The notes under the pieces: generated by a model
The model's database searches: none
The model's input: the letters and a program-made list of their open reading frames with translations, nothing else
Told to the model about the DNA's origin: nothing
Assembly: GCA_964648365.1 (NCBI GenBank)
Contig: CAZYLK010000232.1
Span: forward strand, 1-8,158
Source: SURF-32 sp964648365
GTDB lineage: Bacteria > Planctomycetota > Phycisphaerae > UBA1845
Direction of reading: 5' to 3'
Length of the DNA stretch: 8,158 bases
Shown here: piece after piece, positions 6,997 through 8,158 of the stretch
Numbering within the stretch: position 1 is the first letter of the stretch
Layout of the letters: every line of letters begins with the position of its first letter
Made by a program: the position numbers and the translations under genes

Positions 6997-7006
6997 ACAG
7001 CTGATT

Positions 7007-7660
7007 CTAGGCGTGAGATTGCGTGCCCGTCTGCCCGCGCCGCCCCGCGCCCAGCAATTCGTCGATATGATCCAGGCAGATGCTCGACCAGGTTTCCATC
7101 GTGTCCCGCACGTCGCGAAGCGCGTCGAGCGTAAGAAACTCCAACTGCGTGATCATCTGCTCGCGTTTCCGCACGGCCGGCTCATGCAAGTGCCAGACGT
7201 GAACCACACCGAGGTGGACGCTGCCGACCGCGTTCGAGTCGTCATTGATCAGTGCGGCGATGTGGTCCGTGTGCGGCGCGTCGACGTGAATCTCCTCCGC
7301 CACTTCGCGCTCGACGGCCGCCAGGTACGTCTGCCGCGGATCGCCGAACAGCGGCATGTCGTCGGCGGGGTTGATGTGGCCGCCGATGCCGATGGAGCGC
7401 TGGCCCACCAGCCGCTTCTCGCCCGCCCGCGTGCCGCGGACGTAGCTGAGAACGAGATCCTGCGAACACAGGATGACGTAAGGGATAAGCTGCTTGAGCG
7501 AGGGATCGTCCTCGGCCGCGGCGCGCGGAACGAACCGCGTCACGCCGTCGGCGAAGAAGCGATCGAGGTATCGACCCGCATCGAGCGCGACGCCCTGAAA
7601 CGCCCCGACCTCGTCGAAGACGCGCCGTTCGATGACCAGAACCTGCTCGTCAGTCGGCAT
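7007..7660 (-). CDS. Nudix-family predicted phosphoesterase (COG4112-like)
   Basis: A complete 217-residue protein. EQVLVIERRVFDEVGAFQG (5-23) opens it, then AEDDPSLKQLIPYVILC (49-65) and the Nudix core with RSIGIGGHIN (88-97) and REVAEEIHVD (118-127), then LINDDSNAVGSVHLGVVHVW (138-157) and ETWSSICLDHI (189-199). This whole pattern matches a bacterial family annotated as predicted phosphoesterase/Nudix; the match is from memory. The box is atypical: the REVAEE half that holds metal is intact, but the usual GX5E spacing is broken by a longer loop, and Q110 stands where the first glutamate is expected. Nudix enzymes cleave nucleoside-diphosphate-linked compounds; the substrate here is unknown. 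ATG 7660 has a weak GTGAAG upstream. It is followed by the lipoprotein gene after 74 bases, and a functional link is not evident. Confidence 0.9.
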   Translation of the reverse strand: MPTDEQVLVIERRVFDEVGAFQGVALDAGRYLDRFFADGVTRFVPRAAAEDDPSLKQLIPYVILCSQDLVLSYVRGTRAGEKRLVGQRSIGIGGHINPADDMPLFGDPRQTYLAAVEREVAEEIHVDAPHTDHIAALINDDSNAVGSVHLGVVHVWHLHEPAVRKREQMITQLEFLTLDALRDVRDTMETWSSICLDHIDELLGAGRRGQTGTQSHA

Positions 7661-7695
7661 GTGATCGTCGCTTCACCCGCCGGGATCCGACTGAC

Positions 7696-7728
7696 GCGCC
7701 GCGGCGCCCGGCGTGCGGAAGCCTCCGC
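7696..7728. repeat. GC-rich palindrome and short hairpin in the tRNA-Nudix spacer
   Basis: GCGCCGCGGCGC (7696-7707) is a perfect 12-base palindrome. GCGGA-AGCC-TCCGC (7715-7728) is a perfect 5-base stem with a 4-base loop. They lie upstream of the Nudix start on the minus strand and downstream of tRNA-Ser. They could be tRNA 3' processing or termination structures or part of the repeat cluster next to them. No T run follows. Confidence 0.35.
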
Positions 7729-7740
7729 GAACCGCCCAGC

Positions 7741-7792
7741 GAGCCGCGTGGCTTCAGCCCGCGCGGAGTTCCGGCCCGAGCCGCGTGGCTTC
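7741..7792. repeat. Two copies of a 15-base REP-like repeat
   Basis: GAGCCGCGTGGCTTC occurs exactly at 7741-7755 and again at 7778-7792, start to start 37 bases. In the first copy the following AGCCCGCGCGG almost mirrors CCGCGTGGCT, so the unit looks like a decayed palindrome; in both copies AGCC and GGCT can pair across a 4-base loop. Short extragenic palindromes with this kind of sequence are often dispersed in high-GC genomes, but only a genome count would show this. Confidence 0.6.
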
Positions 7793-7829
7793 CGCCGGCC
7801 CGGCGTTCCCGCCCGGACCACGCAACCAT

Positions 7830-7918
7830 CGGAGAGGGGGGGATTCGAACCCCCGGTACGGAGAAAACCGCACACCGGTTTTCGAAACCGGCTCCTTCAG
7901 CCACTCGGACACCTCTCC
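7830..7918 (-). tRNA. tRNA-Ser (anticodon CGA)
   Basis: The minus strand folds as a class II tRNA: acceptor stem GGAGAGG/CCTCTCC with discriminator G, a D arm with TCC/GGA, and an anticodon stem CCGGT/ACCGG around the loop TTCGAAA. That loop gives anticodon CGA, reading UCG. It has a long variable arm with a TGCGG/CCGTA stem, and a T arm GGGGG-TTCGAAT-CCCCC. The long variable arm and G73 are serine-tRNA identity features. The 3' CCA is not encoded (ATGG follows), so it must be added after transcription. Confidence 0.97.
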
Positions 7919-8158
7919 AAATCTACATCCCAAGACGGCTTACAATCGCACCGCGACCGGCACGTGTTGGCCGCCGCGACCTGAACGACAACCGGCCACG
8001 CGCCGTGCTCCAAGTAGCTGGAAGTGAGCAGCTTGCAGGCTTCGTCTCAGGAATCGCTCCAGCGCCTCCGCGATGTCGCCGGCGACCTTCACGCCGGCCG
8101 GCGCCCGGATGTCGGGAGGCTAGTGACGGACGGGATGACGGTCAAGGATGCCTGCATC
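7919..8158. other. Unassigned right-edge region
   Basis: There is no confident gene here. A plus-strand frame stays open from after a stop at 8015-8017 to the window edge, with a possible GTG start at 8024. It reads about 45 codons including SLQRLRDVAGDL and TDGMTVKDACI, but has no good ribosome binding site or recognised family. Minus-strand frames entering from the right edge stop within about 25 codons and could be the tail of a neighbouring gene. A 12-base palindrome GTCGCCGGCGAC lies near 8074-8085. No promoter for the tRNA was identified with confidence. Confidence 0.3.

Noticed and set aside
7681..7829. The repeat cluster as a small CRISPR array or a tRNA-linked integration site.
   Set aside because: Only two 15-base copies occur with a single short spacer, and there is no duplicated tRNA 3' end, integrase or cas gene in the window.
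7540..8027. Open frames on both strands running through the tRNA-Ser gene.
   Set aside because: Their sequence is that of the tRNA itself read as protein (for example an RTGGSNPPLS peptide), a well-known annotation artefact.

Overview
This is a high-GC bacterial window in which every convincing gene lies on the minus strand. It holds six protein genes that are complete or broken only by an assembly gap, one gene cut by the left edge, and one tRNA. The protein families suggest a Planctomycetota-like (or other PVC/deep-branching) bacterium: a B12-binding radical SAM enzyme beside GT-C membrane glycosyltransferases, a phosphoesterase-type Nudix protein, and a HEAT-repeat lipoprotein of unknown role. 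That assignment is inference from family resemblance; no taxonomic marker is present.

Layout in transcription order, from the right edge leftwards. 7919-8158 is unassigned edge sequence. 7830-7918 is tRNA-Ser(CGA). 7661-7829 is a spacer carrying short GC-rich repeated and hairpin elements. 7007-7660 is a Nudix-family protein, followed closely by an imperfect hairpin. 5295-6932 is a probable lipoprotein with a BamE-like segment and C-terminal HEAT-like repeats. 4517-5208 is a ParD/ParE-type toxin-antitoxin pair with a 4-base GTGA overlap, preceded by a recognisable sigma70-type promoter. 1-4342 is a probable operon: a B12-binding radical SAM enzyme, then a multi-spanning GT-C glycosyltransferase interrupted by a 100-N gap, then a second GT-C glycosyltransferase of the AftB-like type that runs off the left edge.

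The radical SAM/GT/GT block is the most interesting unit. Its spacing (69 and 8 bases) implies co-transcription, and the content suggests building or modifying a lipid-linked glycan or envelope glycan, with a radical SAM step on the lipid or sugar. No substrate can be named from sequence alone. The ParDE pair looks like a self-contained module between this operon and the lipoprotein gene. I see no insertion sequence, CRISPR array, phage gene or replication origin. Apart from the single gap, the window is ordinary, compact bacterial sequence, and I did not find a clearly new defence or mobile system.
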